Source: Chaetoceros tenuissimus
Lineage: Eukaryota; Bacillariophyta; Thalassiosirophyceae; Chaetocerotales; Chaetocerotaceae
Reading direction: 5' to 3'
NCBI GenBank assembly: GCA_021927905.1
Contig: BLLK01000027.1
Coordinates: 744,001 to 808,000, forward strand
DNA length: 64,000 bases
Below, in pieces: positions 20,564 through 30,196 of the stretch. The notes below the pieces were generated by a model. It saw nothing but the letters and a program-made list of their open reading frames with translations, searched no databases and was not told where the DNA came from. Made by a program: the position numbers and the translations under genes. How positions within the stretch are numbered: the stretch's first letter is position 1; the number at the start of each line of letters is the position of its first letter.

Positions 20564-21010
20564 TTTCTCTAGTACGGTATGCCTTTAAGGTGTATTCCTT
20601 GCCTTGCCTCTATTGAACAAGAGAGAGTTGTGTTTATCTCGTTGCTGTTAGCTGTAAGCTGTTGCAAAACTTTACCCAATGACGGTCTGCCAGTCCTTGT
20701 TAGTCGTTATAAAGCGTTAGGGAATTTTTACTGCATTGTTTCCAACAAGAGTTTTACAGATTTCTTTTAAGAAATAACCAGTCATGTTGACAATAATCAA
20801 GTAGCATAAATTCATTATATATTGCGTTTACATAATATTGTATCCGTCAATATATAATATAATATGGACTTCTCAGTGATGCATATGTAAAATAATTGCT
20901 TTCACGTTTTAAATTTGATTCTGACTTCAAGTAGACTACGTACAAAAACAAAAGTATCTTCTTATTGCTGAGATAAATTTTAAAACATTTTCTATAAATA
21001 AGTTTCACCC
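20564..21010. other. Intergenic region, no gene seen
   Basis: Lies upstream of the prolyl hydroxylase and downstream of the EF-hand gene (both minus strand). Contains AT-only runs (20850-20863) but nothing recognisable. Confidence 0.4.
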
Positions 21011-21874
21011 TTAGCGACGACCATACTGTGCATACAAATCGTCAAAGTTATCTGCACCTCTACCAGATCCAGAGAGTCCATTGTATGCATGCGCTTTCTG
21101 TCCAGCTTTTTGCGCTGCGTTATAACTTCCTGACTGTGCTGCCCTTTGTGCTTCTTGTTCAGCTTGCTTTGCTTGTGCAGCCATTTGTGTGGTGTACTCG
21201 GAAAAACTAACATAGCCGTCATTATCATGATCAAAATCTTCAAACTTTGGATAATCTTTTTCAGAAAGTCCAGGGTAATTCGATAGATAATTCTTGACGT
21301 ATATGTTGAATTCTGCTCTACTAATACGATCGTCCCCATCTACATCAGGTTGCTTGAATTCGTCATAATCCCTTTGCATAATTTCCTCATCACGTTCTGA
21401 CTCTGCATTTTGTAATGCAGCTTGCAATTTATTCACTGCTTGTGCAAGTTCTGCATTTTGCTCTTGAAGCTTGTATACATCATTATAATATTGAGAGTAA
21501 AGAGTCTTTGCTTCCTTCATATGTTTCTTCTTTAATAGTTTTGCTGCTTTGTTTGAATGGACTTTTGCTCCTGCAACCCAACCGATTCCACCGACTATTG
21601 CCATTTTGACAAAACTAGGTCCTCCACTGTGTAGTTGTTGAGAGATGAAGTGAATTAGCATGTTTAAATTATCAGGTTACGCTGAATATTATTACCAAGT
21701 GAAAACTTACCCCACCTCTTTCTCCTGTTGCTTCATTGCATAGTTTGCATAAAGATTGTCTTGATTGTTGTATGAATCTGCATAATCTTCATAAGATGGC
21801 TCATAGTCTTGAGCTCCACCCAAAGATAAAAGCGATATGCACATCAATGCAAGCTGCTGACGGTATCCAATCAT
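21011..21874 (-). CDS. EF-hand calcium-binding protein with signal peptide and coiled coil
   Basis: Two exons, 21874-21711 and 21626-21011, joined in frame across an 84-nt intron with donor GTAAGT (phase 2), about 259 aa. Exon 1 encodes a signal peptide (LALMCISLLSLGGAQ) and a Tyr/Asp-rich segment. Exon 2 has a short hydrophobic Gly-rich segment (MAIVGGIGWVAGA, possibly membrane-associated), a basic helix, a coiled coil of about 45 residues, and a pair of EF-hands whose 12-residue loops are DVDGDDRISRAE and DHDNDGYVSFSE, both with all ligand positions intact. The tail is Ala/Gln-rich and ends with DDLYAQYGRR, echoing DNLYANYAMKQ of exon 1. It is probably a secretory-pathway calcium sensor. 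Upstream, at 22067-22076, is a perfect CRE palindrome. Family not named. Confidence 0.8.
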
Positions 21875-22182
21875 AATTTTATAATATTGCTCTCTTATAT
21901 CTACGAGTAGACTTTTTTCGTTGCTTTTCTAATAGCAATTAGGAAGGGATCGGATAGATTGGATAATGAGTTACAGTTGATGTGTGATGAAAAGGATGGT
22001 GCTTGCGGAAGAGCCAAGTGGAACAAGATCTTGCGACGAAGGACGGACGCTACAGGTCAAATAATTATGACGTCATCGTCATGGATACCCAATGACGAAT
22101 ATAGTTGTAAAAAGGCATTGTACCAGGGAGCTTGAAGATTCAAAGAAATAAGCTTTTTATTATTAATAAAAACTATGAAATT
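21875..22182. other. Upstream region of the EF-hand gene
   Basis: Contains the perfect bZIP-type palindrome ATGACGTCAT (22067-22076), 193 bp before the EF-hand start codon. Nothing else recognised. Confidence 0.5.
22067..22076. promoter_or_regulatory. CRE-type palindrome
   Basis: ATGACGTCAT, the full CREB/ATF bZIP consensus. It lies in the likely promoter of the EF-hand gene. Functional only by inference. Confidence 0.35.
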
Positions 22183-22449
22183 TCATTTTCGTCTTCTCTT
22201 GTAGTCATGCCACTCATGATATGCCACCATGGGTTTGTAACTTGTTTGAGCAATCGAGGCTTTTGGAATACAAAGGTTTTGTTTCTCTTCTTCCAATTCT
22301 GCAATTCTTTCTTCGCCTTCCAAATTTGAATTGCTGTACAGCGATCCCCAATTCTTAAGCCAGACTTTAGCTGAGTGATTCTCCTGTTCGACGCGTTGTT
22401 GGAAATTTTGGGCTTTTGCAACAAAGTTGACTTCTTGTTTATCACACAT
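22183..22449 (-). CDS. Small charged protein, possibly CIMIP1-like ciliary protein
   Basis: Open frame of 89 aa from ATG 22449 to the stop at 22183; the frame extends open upstream to 22503 without another ATG, so an upstream exon is possible. The sequence is Glu/Lys/Gln-rich. The stretch VEQENHSAKVWLKNWGSLYS resembles the ExxxARxxWxxNWGFL block of the ciliary microtubule inner protein CIMIP1 (C20orf85), and the protein ends YHEWHDYKRRRK. The resemblance is a short motif recognised from memory. If true, it would match the presence of DNAAF11 in this window. It could equally be a chance reading frame, because no further support (splice sites, neighbours) exists. Confidence 0.35.
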   Translation of the reverse strand: MCDKQEVNFVAKAQNFQQRVEQENHSAKVWLKNWGSLYSNSNLEGEERIAELEEEKQNLCIPKASIAQTSYKPMVAYHEWHDYKRRRK

Positions 22450-23169
22450 ATTTAATTCGAATTCTGTCCAGAGCTTTAGCTGTTGGTTTCTTCTTCTTAG
22501 CAAAGTAAAAAGTTTCTACTTTGGTGGCGCTATGCAATCATTTGTAGAGGATTTAGACCTCTGTGAAATGACCGAACGAAAGGGTCACTAATGAGCGCAT
22601 ACCTATAACAAAACATCTTTTGCCTCTAGATCGTAGCTCTCATAGCGAATGCTAATAAAAGACTGGCTGTGAAGTTCATGTGAAAGCACTGTGCATAGAA
22701 TTGATGTATTCACATCTACAGCAGTACCTGTGAGGTGGATGCCAATGGCTCAGATTGGAGTAGTCTAAGTATTATTTGAATTTGGATATAAGTAAAAAAT
22801 GCTTTACACACGCTAAGGAATTCTTGTTATGAGTACTTTTAGTAAGTTAGGATGAAGTAAGTGCGACTTAGAACGAATGCAAGTACTATATCTTCATTGT
22901 AGATATTCCCTTCGGCAAATCTACTATTTCCTAGTTTGGGGGAATTATTTTCAAGCCCAAATTGAGTCTAGGCCATTTTCCCCAGGAAATTCAAATGAAA
23001 TGGGATAAGATGTTCTTTTTGCTTCTTTTTGTTCCTTTGGCGCCAAAGTTTCACTCAGTTCAGGTGAAGAAGGAAGATGTTACAGAACTACCACATTCAT
23101 TTAAGTAATCCACATTGCGTGCAAACAGCAACATCAATATCCACTGCATAGATACCAAAAGTCGATACT
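22450..23169. other. Intergenic region, no gene seen
   Basis: About 720 bp upstream of the first MYND gene. Unique sequence; no repeats or RNA genes recognised. Confidence 0.4.
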
Positions 23170-24408
23170 ATGGGAAAGAAAGGAAAGCGAAGCAAGCAGA
23201 AAGCTACTAGGAAAGAAGCAGAAAAGAGTGAGTTTTGAATTCAATTGGACATTGTGAATTGATTCGATTCATTTCGTTATTGAAAACACTCAACTTGATC
23301 CTTTAGTTTTTTGGGAGAATGAAAAGCTAATTCAAAGAGCATCTAACGACGAAAATGAGGGTTTAGCTCAAAAGCTGCCATTCAATTTAGAGAGGTCATT
23401 CGACTTAACGAATCAAAGAGTAAACTGATGATGCTGTACTCATTTACTAGAGGCTAACAGATACAGACATATTGTCAACTCATGACTTTGTATTATCGAA
23501 GACGCAATTACATTGCAGCGATTGAATGCTGCAACTCTTTCATGGCAAAATTTGGTAGAAGTTGCACAAATGGGAGACTTATGTTCTCACTTTATTATCA
23601 GCTAATGATGTTGAGACTGAACTGTCAAGAGTGCAACCTTTCAGATTTCGTAAATGTAATCTCACAAGAAATCTCAGACCCAGAGAAAAAAGAACCAAGT
23701 AGCATTGTTTTTTATGACGCTGTGGACACATTACGAGTTCATAAGCAGTTTGAATCTGCAATTCGACTAGAAAAGACTTTCGGCTCTTTACTGCGGAGTC
23801 CAAGTAATAGCAAGGTTTTTCTAGCAATGTCATACTTTGAACAATACAGAGTAGAATTCTCACGAATGAGAAAGGAAGACTTTCTCAATATCAGTCATTT
23901 CATGGATTCATTGATGTCAGAGTATCCTTTTAAGAGTCACGTTAGCCCTGAGTATTGCCTTTTGCTTGCAGAGTATTACTATCTTACTCAAAATCTCGTT
24001 TATGGTGAGCGTGCTAAAGAAGAGAGCGTTACGAAGGCTTTGACATTGCTTAAGCTTTTCCTTACAGGTCTCGACAAAGTAAAGCAGGTTTGCTGTTTCT
24101 CATGTGCCCAAGTTGCTACCCCAACCGAAGTGAAATTTGTATGCAGTGGCTGTCGTATAGCCTCTTATTGCAGCATCGATCATCAGCGCGCAACATGGAA
24201 AAAGGAGGCACTGGCGGGAAGGCGGATTGGTCATGAGATTCTATGCCCTTTATACAATGCATATAGAAAATACACACGCGCAAAGGATCTCAAAGACGAA
24301 GTAAAAGAGTCAAGGATGATAAGACGTTTGGATAGAGAGTGTGTGATGTTTCTAGCGGATGGACTGGGCTTGAAGAACAAATGCTTTCCTTGTGAATATC
24401 AAAAGTGA
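23170..24408 (+). CDS. MYND zinc-finger protein, copy 1 of a tandem family (5' part doubtful)
   Basis: Exon 1 (23170-23227, MGKKGKRSKQKATRK...) matches the first exon of copy 3 at 25408, with a phase-1 GTGAGT donor; exon 2 starts at 23307. After that the frame is broken relative to copy 3: FREVIRLNESKSKL (homologous to LREGIKWIEAKKLEL of copy 3) lies in another frame and meets a stop. A 41-nt intron (23420-23460) would restore an open frame and give about 372 aa; otherwise the protein starts at ATG 23482 (308 aa). The C-terminal half is intact and carries a complete MYND finger: CCFSCAQ, FVCSGCRIASYCSIDHQRATW and GHEILC provide the C2..C2..C2..H-C ligands. The MYND finger is a protein-interaction module; no SET or other catalytic domain is seen. 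Confidence 0.6.
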
Positions 24409-24819
24409 GATATGACGCATGTTATTTCCTTTTACAAGTCTTTCATGAAATAGTTTATTTTCTTTATGATACAGAATTCGTAACATGCAATTGCCATTAC
24501 TTTCATTTGATAGAAGTAATCCGATCTATATAAAAATGTAAAGAACATCCTTTGACTGAAGTCTATACTCAAATCAATCGCCTTGGTACAGAATCCTTGA
24601 TTGGTTTATGTATTCATTAACAACACGTCTATCATTATTGTTGAGAAGACAATCTATAGCACGTAGAAGATTGATGATTCTGTTTCCCCATTGTCAAGTC
24701 CCAGTTCTCCCTGTCAACCCTCAACGATCAGATTAAGTATTTAGCCATGGCTTTTCCTCTGCAGCTTTGAAGACTCTGTTACACCAAGTCAAATTAATTT
24801 GTAGAAAGAATGTAAACGT
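24409..24819. other. Spacer between MYND copies 1 and 2
   Basis: No convincing remnant of the upstream part of a MYND gene is visible here. Copy 2 begins abruptly at 24820. Confidence 0.4.
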
Positions 24820-25050
24820 ATGAATTGGAAGAAGGACGCAGTAAAAGGGATGTGTATTGGACATGAGGTACTTTCTCCTGTGCTGAAAGCCTACAGAAAG
24901 TGGAGACGTGCTTTTTCGAACGATGATGATGATGATGATGATGACGACAAGGTATCTAGATTGAGAAGACGGGTTGAGAGGAAATGTTTGTACTATTTTT
25001 CAGATGGTCTGGATCTTAGAAAAACAAAATACCTAAATAGACAATATTGA
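24820..25050 (+). pseudogene. MYND family copy 2, C-terminal fragment
   Basis: A 76-codon frame equal to only the last 70 or so residues of copy 3: NWKKDAVKGMCIGHEVLSPV matches TWKKDAETGMRFGHEVLCPV, and KVSRLRRRVERKCLYYFSDG matches RVSRLRRRFERECLYCLSDG. All MYND cysteines upstream are missing and the final ligand Cys is replaced (LSPV for LCPV). A GAT/GAC run (24922-24948) adds nine Asp where copy 3 has a short Asn/Asp stretch. It is best read as a truncated gene relic. Confidence 0.75.
24922..24948. repeat. (GAT)7(GAC)2 trinucleotide repeat
   Basis: Nine tandem Asp codons within the MYND copy 2 fragment. A slippage-prone microsatellite not shared with copies 1 and 3. Confidence 0.85.
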
Positions 25051-25407
25051 ATATTTTTTTGTAAGGTTCTATTGTAGGCTGTCATATCCTCCTTGAAATT
25101 AAACATGCGATAATAGAACTAAATTTGATGTGGCGGTTACTCAAGAGTAATTATAGAAGATTGGAAAAAGATATATACTTATAGCATCACAATTTATCTC
25201 ATACTTTTTTACGTGAAAAAAAAAGCAAAAACAAAGGGTCAATTTCAACAAATGCCAGGCTTGGGTTCTTTTGGCTTCTTTTTTTCCAAACTGAGAGAAA
25301 ATCGAATTTTTATCGTCTTCACTCCACACTCTCTACCGATTGGTCATTTAATCATTGAAGAGAAGTAGAACACAGAATCATATTACTGTAGCACCAACTA
25401 TCCAACT
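25051..25407. other. Upstream region of MYND copy 3
   Basis: AT-rich spacer with an A run at 25217-25224. No gene seen. Confidence 0.4.
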
Positions 25408-26672
25408 ATGGGAAAGAAAGGAAAGAGAAGTAGACGGAAGACTATAAATGCTGCAGATCGAGGTAAGTTGCAATGGTGTCGGTGAAAGCTATTCTCTTTG
25501 AAAGACCTATGATGTAACATCAATTCGATTCACTACACCATGCATTAGCCTCTATTGTTGCTGTGCAAACAAAAATTAAAGAATTCAATGAAAAATTTAG
25601 TAAAAGTCTTAGCCTCCAACTTGACTCTCAAGCTGCGAATGAGCTAAGAGAAGGAATCAAATGGATTGAGGCAAAAAAGCTTGAGTTGAGCGATACCTTG
25701 CTTAGGATGAAGCTACAAACTTGGTTCGTTGAAAACAAACTAATATTTTATGCAAATCTAATGGGGCTTGAGCTCAGTCGACGCAACTTTGATGGTGTAA
25801 TTCAAATTTATAAGGAACATTTTGAGAGATGTAATATCGATGTGAAGATGAAGAATCTGCTGTGTGCTTTCCCTACCTTGCAATTGAATTACCACGAAGC
25901 TCTCTTGAGACAAGGTAAAGGAAGCATAGATACATTTATCTCACTCAGCAAGTTGCATAGTACCAATGGAAGACAAGAAAATGGTCTTAAGACGGATTTG
26001 CGTCGATCTGCTGATTTTCTGAGGACGATAAAACATTTCGACGCGGCCATAGCTCTTGGTAAACAATTGGAAGCACTAACCGGAGACAGATTGTCTCTAG
26101 CCACTACCTATTTGGATCAGTATATAGTTGGTGATGAAGAATCTCTCCCTACAGATTTCGCATCAAATATGACACAAGTGATGCAGAAACATAAAACTGA
26201 ATCCAATGAAACTGAAGATTTCACTACTTCTTATACCGTTTCAATACTGTTACTTGCACAATCGACATATTTATCCCATCAACTAAATGACAACACAGAA
26301 GTAGTAATGAGGAAAGCGATAGGTTTTATTGAAGAATACTTAGATTTGATCTTGAGAGCAGAAACTCATTGCAGTACATGCAAGCAAACTGGAACTGAAT
26401 CTGAGGTACAGTTTGTCTGTAGTGGATGCCGAGTAGCTTGCTACTGTAGCATCGATCATCAACGGATGACTTGGAAGAAAGATGCAGAGACAGGGATGCG
26501 TTTTGGGCATGAGGTATTATGTCCAGTGATGAAAGCTTACAGAAAGTGGAGACATGCAAATGATAATGGTGATAATGAACGAGTCTCGAGATTAAGAAGA
26601 CGTTTTGAGAGGGAATGTTTGTATTGTTTGTCAGATGGCATGGGTCTGAAGGACAAGTGTTTCAAGAAGTAG
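25408..26672 (+). CDS. MYND zinc-finger protein, copy 3 (intact)
   Basis: Two exons, 25408-25462 and 25549-26672, with an 86-nt intron (donor GTAAGT, phase 1), about 392 aa. Exon 1 encodes the basic leader MGKKGKRSRRKTINAADR, probably a nuclear or nucleolar signal. The middle 270 residues are helical and Leu-rich without a named domain and may be TPR-like. The C-terminal MYND finger is complete: CSTCKQTGTESEVQFVCSGC, then VACYCSIDHQRMTW and GHEVLC. It ends with a conserved RLRRRFERECLYCLSDGMGL segment shared by all copies. The start is set by the leader shared with copy 1. It probably acts as a protein-interaction factor; the partner is unknown. Confidence 0.8.
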
Positions 26673-26994
26673 ACATCACTGACTTCTTTCTTGATTCTTC
26701 AAACTCTTCTAAAGATTATAACAATAAACGATAAATTTCATGAAATTGGTGGGGAGGAAAGGCATAGTAAGCGCATGACAATCTTGTCAATTTGTGTTGA
26801 TCTACAATAATTTGTACTTTCATGGAAGATTGAATGTCTTTGTGAAGCTGTATAGAAGCACTACGAACATACAATAGCTTCAAGTAGTAGCCATATAAAT
26901 TTATTATTTGGAAATACTTTAGGTTCTGAAGTTAACTTTTCTGTAGAAGCACGGTGTAATTGAACATATCTACAACTCTCGAGGATGCAAAGCT
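26673..26994. other. Spacer between MYND copies 3 and 4
   Basis: No gene or clear element recognised. Confidence 0.4.
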
Positions 26995-27254
26995 ATGTCT
27001 AAAATTAAGAGAAAGAAAGGAATAAGAATCAACGATGGCTCCAATGAATTATTGGTTATGTAGGTGAATGTGAGATCCTATGCTGTTTACTCTAATCTAT
27101 TTTCAATATAACTCTATTTCAAGTAGCCGCTTCAATCGTCGCTAAAGGAATCGATGATAAACGAGAGAGAATATTTCAGTGTGTAGATAGTTTGAAAAGT
27201 CTTCTACCTCTTAGTATTGATTCGAATTTTCAAATTTCGATACTGCAAAATTGA
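26995..27254 (+). pseudogene. Possible MYND family copy 4, 5'-end relic
   Basis: ATG 26995 opens a short basic frame (MSKIKRKKGIRINDG...) like the leader exon of the family, ending at an in-frame TAG next to a GTGAAT donor-like site. After an AG at 27125-27126 the frame reads ASIVAKGIDDKRERIFQ, comparable with ASIVAVQTKIKEFNEKF at the same place of copy 3, and stops at 27252. Nothing of the MYND half follows. The similarity is short, so this is a tentative relic. Confidence 0.4.
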
Positions 27255-27318
27255 AACAAGATGATTCTAATGATTTCCAGTCTGTTGTTTCAGTCGAAGA
27301 CAACGATTTCAGTCCAGA

Positions 27319-27906
27319 ATGATTAGTATTGGTCTCTTTCTACTTGGTCTTGTCTGCATCAGTGCTCAAAGTAATGAATGGTACAATTGGTACGATACTG
27401 ATAATGGAGAAGGTGATGCCGACATTCTTCCAACATTATCTTGCCCAAAAGGACATTTTCGTAGACTCAAAACAAAAACATATGAGCAAGGTGGTATTCA
27501 ACTTGACGGTTGCATCAAGTGTCCTATTGGCGTGTATGGGGATAGCACGGACTTAACATCAAGCGAGTGTACAGCACCTTGCCCTAAAGGATACTACAAT
27601 GACGAAGAAGGAATTACATCCATAGATGACTGCAAGCCTTGCCCGCCAGGCACTTTTGGTGACGAAGAAGGTTTGACTGACTCTAGTTGCAGTGGGCTTT
27701 GCTCTGACCTCAATTCTCGCGGTCGACAATACTTCAGTACTGAGAAAGCCTTGACAAACATAGAAGATTGTCAAATTTGTCCTCCCCGTTACAATCACCA
27801 CTCATGCAAAGCAAACTTGGACGAAAGCCAGGAGGTCAAGCAAATGACTTTTACTGAAATGAGAATTATTGCCGCTGGCAGAGCTGCATACCCTCCTCTA
27901 TGGTAA
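27319..27906 (+). CDS. Secreted Cys-rich protein with ephrin-receptor-like (GCC2/GCC3) repeats
   Basis: Single exon, 195 aa. Signal peptide MISIGLFLLGLVCISAQSN, then a Trp/Tyr/Asp stretch, then three or four Cys-rich modules of the CPxGxYxxxxGxxSxxxCxxC type: CPKGHFRR...GCIKCPIGVYG, CPKGYYNDEEG...CKPCPPGTFG, and LCSDLNSRG...CQICPPRY. This spacing is that of the Tyr-kinase ephrin A/B receptor-like (GCC2/GCC3) repeats, which are common in stramenopile surface proteins. It has no transmembrane helix and is probably secreted or wall-bound. The C-terminal 30 residues (EMRIIAAGRAAYPPLW) are not part of the repeats. It lies directly downstream of the MYND relic but is unrelated to it. Confidence 0.75.
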   Translation: MISIGLFLLGLVCISAQSNEWYNWYDTDNGEGDADILPTLSCPKGHFRRLKTKTYEQGGIQLDGCIKCPIGVYGDSTDLTSSECTAPCPKGYYNDEEGITSIDDCKPCPPGTFGDEEGLTDSSCSGLCSDLNSRGRQYFSTEKALTNIEDCQICPPRYNHHSCKANLDESQEVKQMTFTEMRIIAAGRAAYPPLW

Positions 27907-28002
27907 TGCACAGCAATCTTGTCTACAGGAGAGTTGATGACATGAATGAGACTGAATATGGACAAAAGACTTTACATCATAATCATTTAAATTATGCTGC
28001 TT

Positions 28003-29670
28003 TTAGAGAATCTCAGAACCGTACTTCTCCCATAGTTTGTAGAGATCATCTTCTGTAGTAGTTTCTTTAAGAGCATACACCCAAAGTTCTTCCGCCCTCA
28101 TTACAACATTTGCAACCGTCGAATGTGCTTTGTGATACTGGTTTCTATGATTATCATGCACTGCCACTCTCACAGTCGTCATATTTGCTCCGTATTTTAA
28201 AGCGTGTAGAAATGAGACGCAAAAGCATCCAATGCGATAGCGTCCATCTATTAAATACAGTTCAAAAGGTTTCCTTTCAACAATTAATGGTGCGATTTGA
28301 TAGTTGAACCTGCTTTTGAAAAGAATATTTGCAGGTTTGCCCCATTCTTTTATTTCTCCAATATCTGAAAAGAAAAAGCGGAAATGATCAGGAGCATGTT
28401 TTTGAACATTGGAAATCCAAGTTGTGTCACTGTCGGTTCCCTTATATCTTGGTACGTTTACATGCGAGGCAATGTATGTGCTTTCGCCGAGGCCATACTC
28501 AAAGATGGATTCTTTGGTAGAATACAGAGATCCAATCAACTTTCGATCAGTAGCTTTTAACCCCCCGGTTGTTGTCTTGTTCTGTCGATGCCAACTGATG
28601 AGGTCAAATGGTTTTCTTGATACTACCAAGTGGTTCGACACTTTGTCATGAAGAATGCTCGACATTATATCAAAGCCAGAACCTTCTTGTGAAATAAACT
28701 TACTGATATCTTCTGGAAGGAGCCCATATTTCTCCATGAGAAATTTGAAACACCAGTTCTTCAAAATTTTGTTTGACTCATTCTTTTGAATGGTAAGTAT
28801 GCCGTACATTTCGTTGAACGTTTCACGTGAACTAAATACTTTCTCAATCAATTTCATCACATTTTGTTGATCATTTACTCTTGTTGAATATACAACTAAT
28901 CTAGAGCTCTTTCTATCACCTGCTTTATGTTCCAGTGCATGTAATATCGAGGCAACAATACATGAGAATCCAACATCTACGCCAACTCTATCCAAGTCTA
29001 CAAAGTAAATATCAAACGCAATTCGTTCAAGTATGAGAGGAGTCATGACAAAGTCATAAAGAAGTTGGACACTTTTTGTCCTTTGCGTAGAATAATGAAA
29101 TCTGAAATATTTTGAGCCAAGACTATTTCTCAATGTTGTAATAAGCTTTGGTTTTTTATCAACACCTGAATAACGGGCAACGCCATTCGCAGACGCAATT
29201 CTTGTTGACTCTCCTATTCCATATTCGAATACCGAGCTTGAAGAAGTGTATATATCTTCTAGAATCGTTATATTTTGCACCTTGAAGTCACTGACATTAA
29301 ATATCTGCAGGAACACTTTCTCCATTTTCTCATCGTTCACTGTACCATATGAAGATGGTCGATGAATACTAGTCTCATCACCATATTTTGCACTTGCCAA
29401 CTCATATAGCTCATTTGATATTCTATCGAAACCACTTTCGTGAGAGTCTTGCTTTTTGCGAACTTTTGAATTGTCTACTCTTAGTCGATGATGATATGAA
29501 TTATGTGCATGTATGTCTTCTGGAGTGATGCTCGTCAAAGTCTGATGAAATTGAATGTATTCCCTGAATTGTTTAGATAAAAGGACAAGAACTAAAACAG
29601 CAACACATAATCGTAGTTGATAGATTGTAAAGCGCCTTGGTTTCGCCTTCATCATGGATAGATCATTCAT
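28003..29670 (-). CDS. Type II membrane protein with two tandem EYGxGES (methyltransferase-like) domains
   Basis: Single exon, 555 aa. A basic N-terminus and one hydrophobic helix (about residues 17-33) indicate a signal anchor of a Golgi-type membrane protein. The rest contains two related domains. In the first (about 135-260) SVFEYGIGESTRIAS is followed by ARYSGVDKK, YFRFHYS, TPLILERIAFDIYFVDLDR and SILHALEHK. In the second (about 400-515) SIFEYGLGESTYIAS is followed by PRYKGTDSD, HFRFFFSD, APLIVERKPFELYLIDGRY and SFLHALKYG. The order of blocks is identical, so this is an internal duplication. The xEYGxGxS motif looks like a SAM-binding loop, so a methyltransferase-like Rossmann fold is inferred. 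The substrate could be a glycan, but this is not demonstrated. I do not recognise a named family. Confidence 0.75.
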   Translation of the reverse strand: MNDLSMMKAKPRRFTIYQLRLCVAVLVLVLLSKQFREYIQFHQTLTSITPEDIHAHNSYHHRLRVDNSKVRKKQDSHESGFDRISNELYELASAKYGDETSIHRPSSYGTVNDEKMEKVFLQIFNVSDFKVQNITILEDIYTSSSSVFEYGIGESTRIASANGVARYSGVDKKPKLITTLRNSLGSKYFRFHYSTQRTKSVQLLYDFVMTPLILERIAFDIYFVDLDRVGVDVGFSCIVASILHALEHKAGDRKSSRLVVYSTRVNDQQNVMKLIEKVFSSRETFNEMYGILTIQKNESNKILKNWCFKFLMEKYGLLPEDISKFISQEGSGFDIMSSILHDKVSNHLVVSRKPFDLISWHRQNKTTTGGLKATDRKLIGSLYSTKESIFEYGLGESTYIASHVNVPRYKGTDSDTTWISNVQKHAPDHFRFFFSDIGEIKEWGKPANILFKSRFNYQIAPLIVERKPFELYLIDGRYRIGCFCVSFLHALKYGANMTTVRVAVHDNHRNQYHKAHSTVANVVMRAEELWVYALKETTTEDDLYKLWEKYGSEIL

Positions 29671-30196
29671 GATAAGAACTGGTTACTTTTCTATAAATCC
29701 TAATTGCTTTTCACGAAATTTCAATGCTTCCATATTTTCTTGTTAGCATAGGATTAAACAAATCTTGTAACTCAGCTGGTGAGCTGGTAAGGGGTGATGG
29801 GTTGTTCACAGTTTTGTAGAAGATATCTATGAAACCTGATGCATATATAATGCATCGCGAACACATCGAACAAAAAAAGAAGAAGGGATGGACACGAAAA
29901 TTTGCGTTCGAAAGCGTTGGAAAATAGTCATTTACGACTGTCAATGTACTGTCTACGACAAAACCAATAATGAGGCTAGACCGAAGATACTAGATTGTAC
30001 CTTGCAGCTAGCACAAATATTAAGAAATACGGATCTTAAACATAGAACCTATTCCATTGAATGAAATCTATATTCAGTGAACACAAAGGATAGATTCTCT
30101 TTCAAAATTTAGAGAGAAACAATGTCGATCCAATAGATGTGTGTTTGAGGATTACCGTAATCAACAAGAAGTAAAAACACAATAAATATTTTCTCT
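29671..30196. other. Intergenic region, no gene seen
   Basis: Between two minus-strand genes. A 77-codon minus-strand frame here has no family similarity. No repeats or RNA genes recognised. Confidence 0.4.

Noticed and set aside
29711-29944. 77-codon minus-strand frame upstream of the EYGxGES gene
   Set aside because: No conserved motif, and its Phe run comes from an A-rich stretch; no support as an exon.
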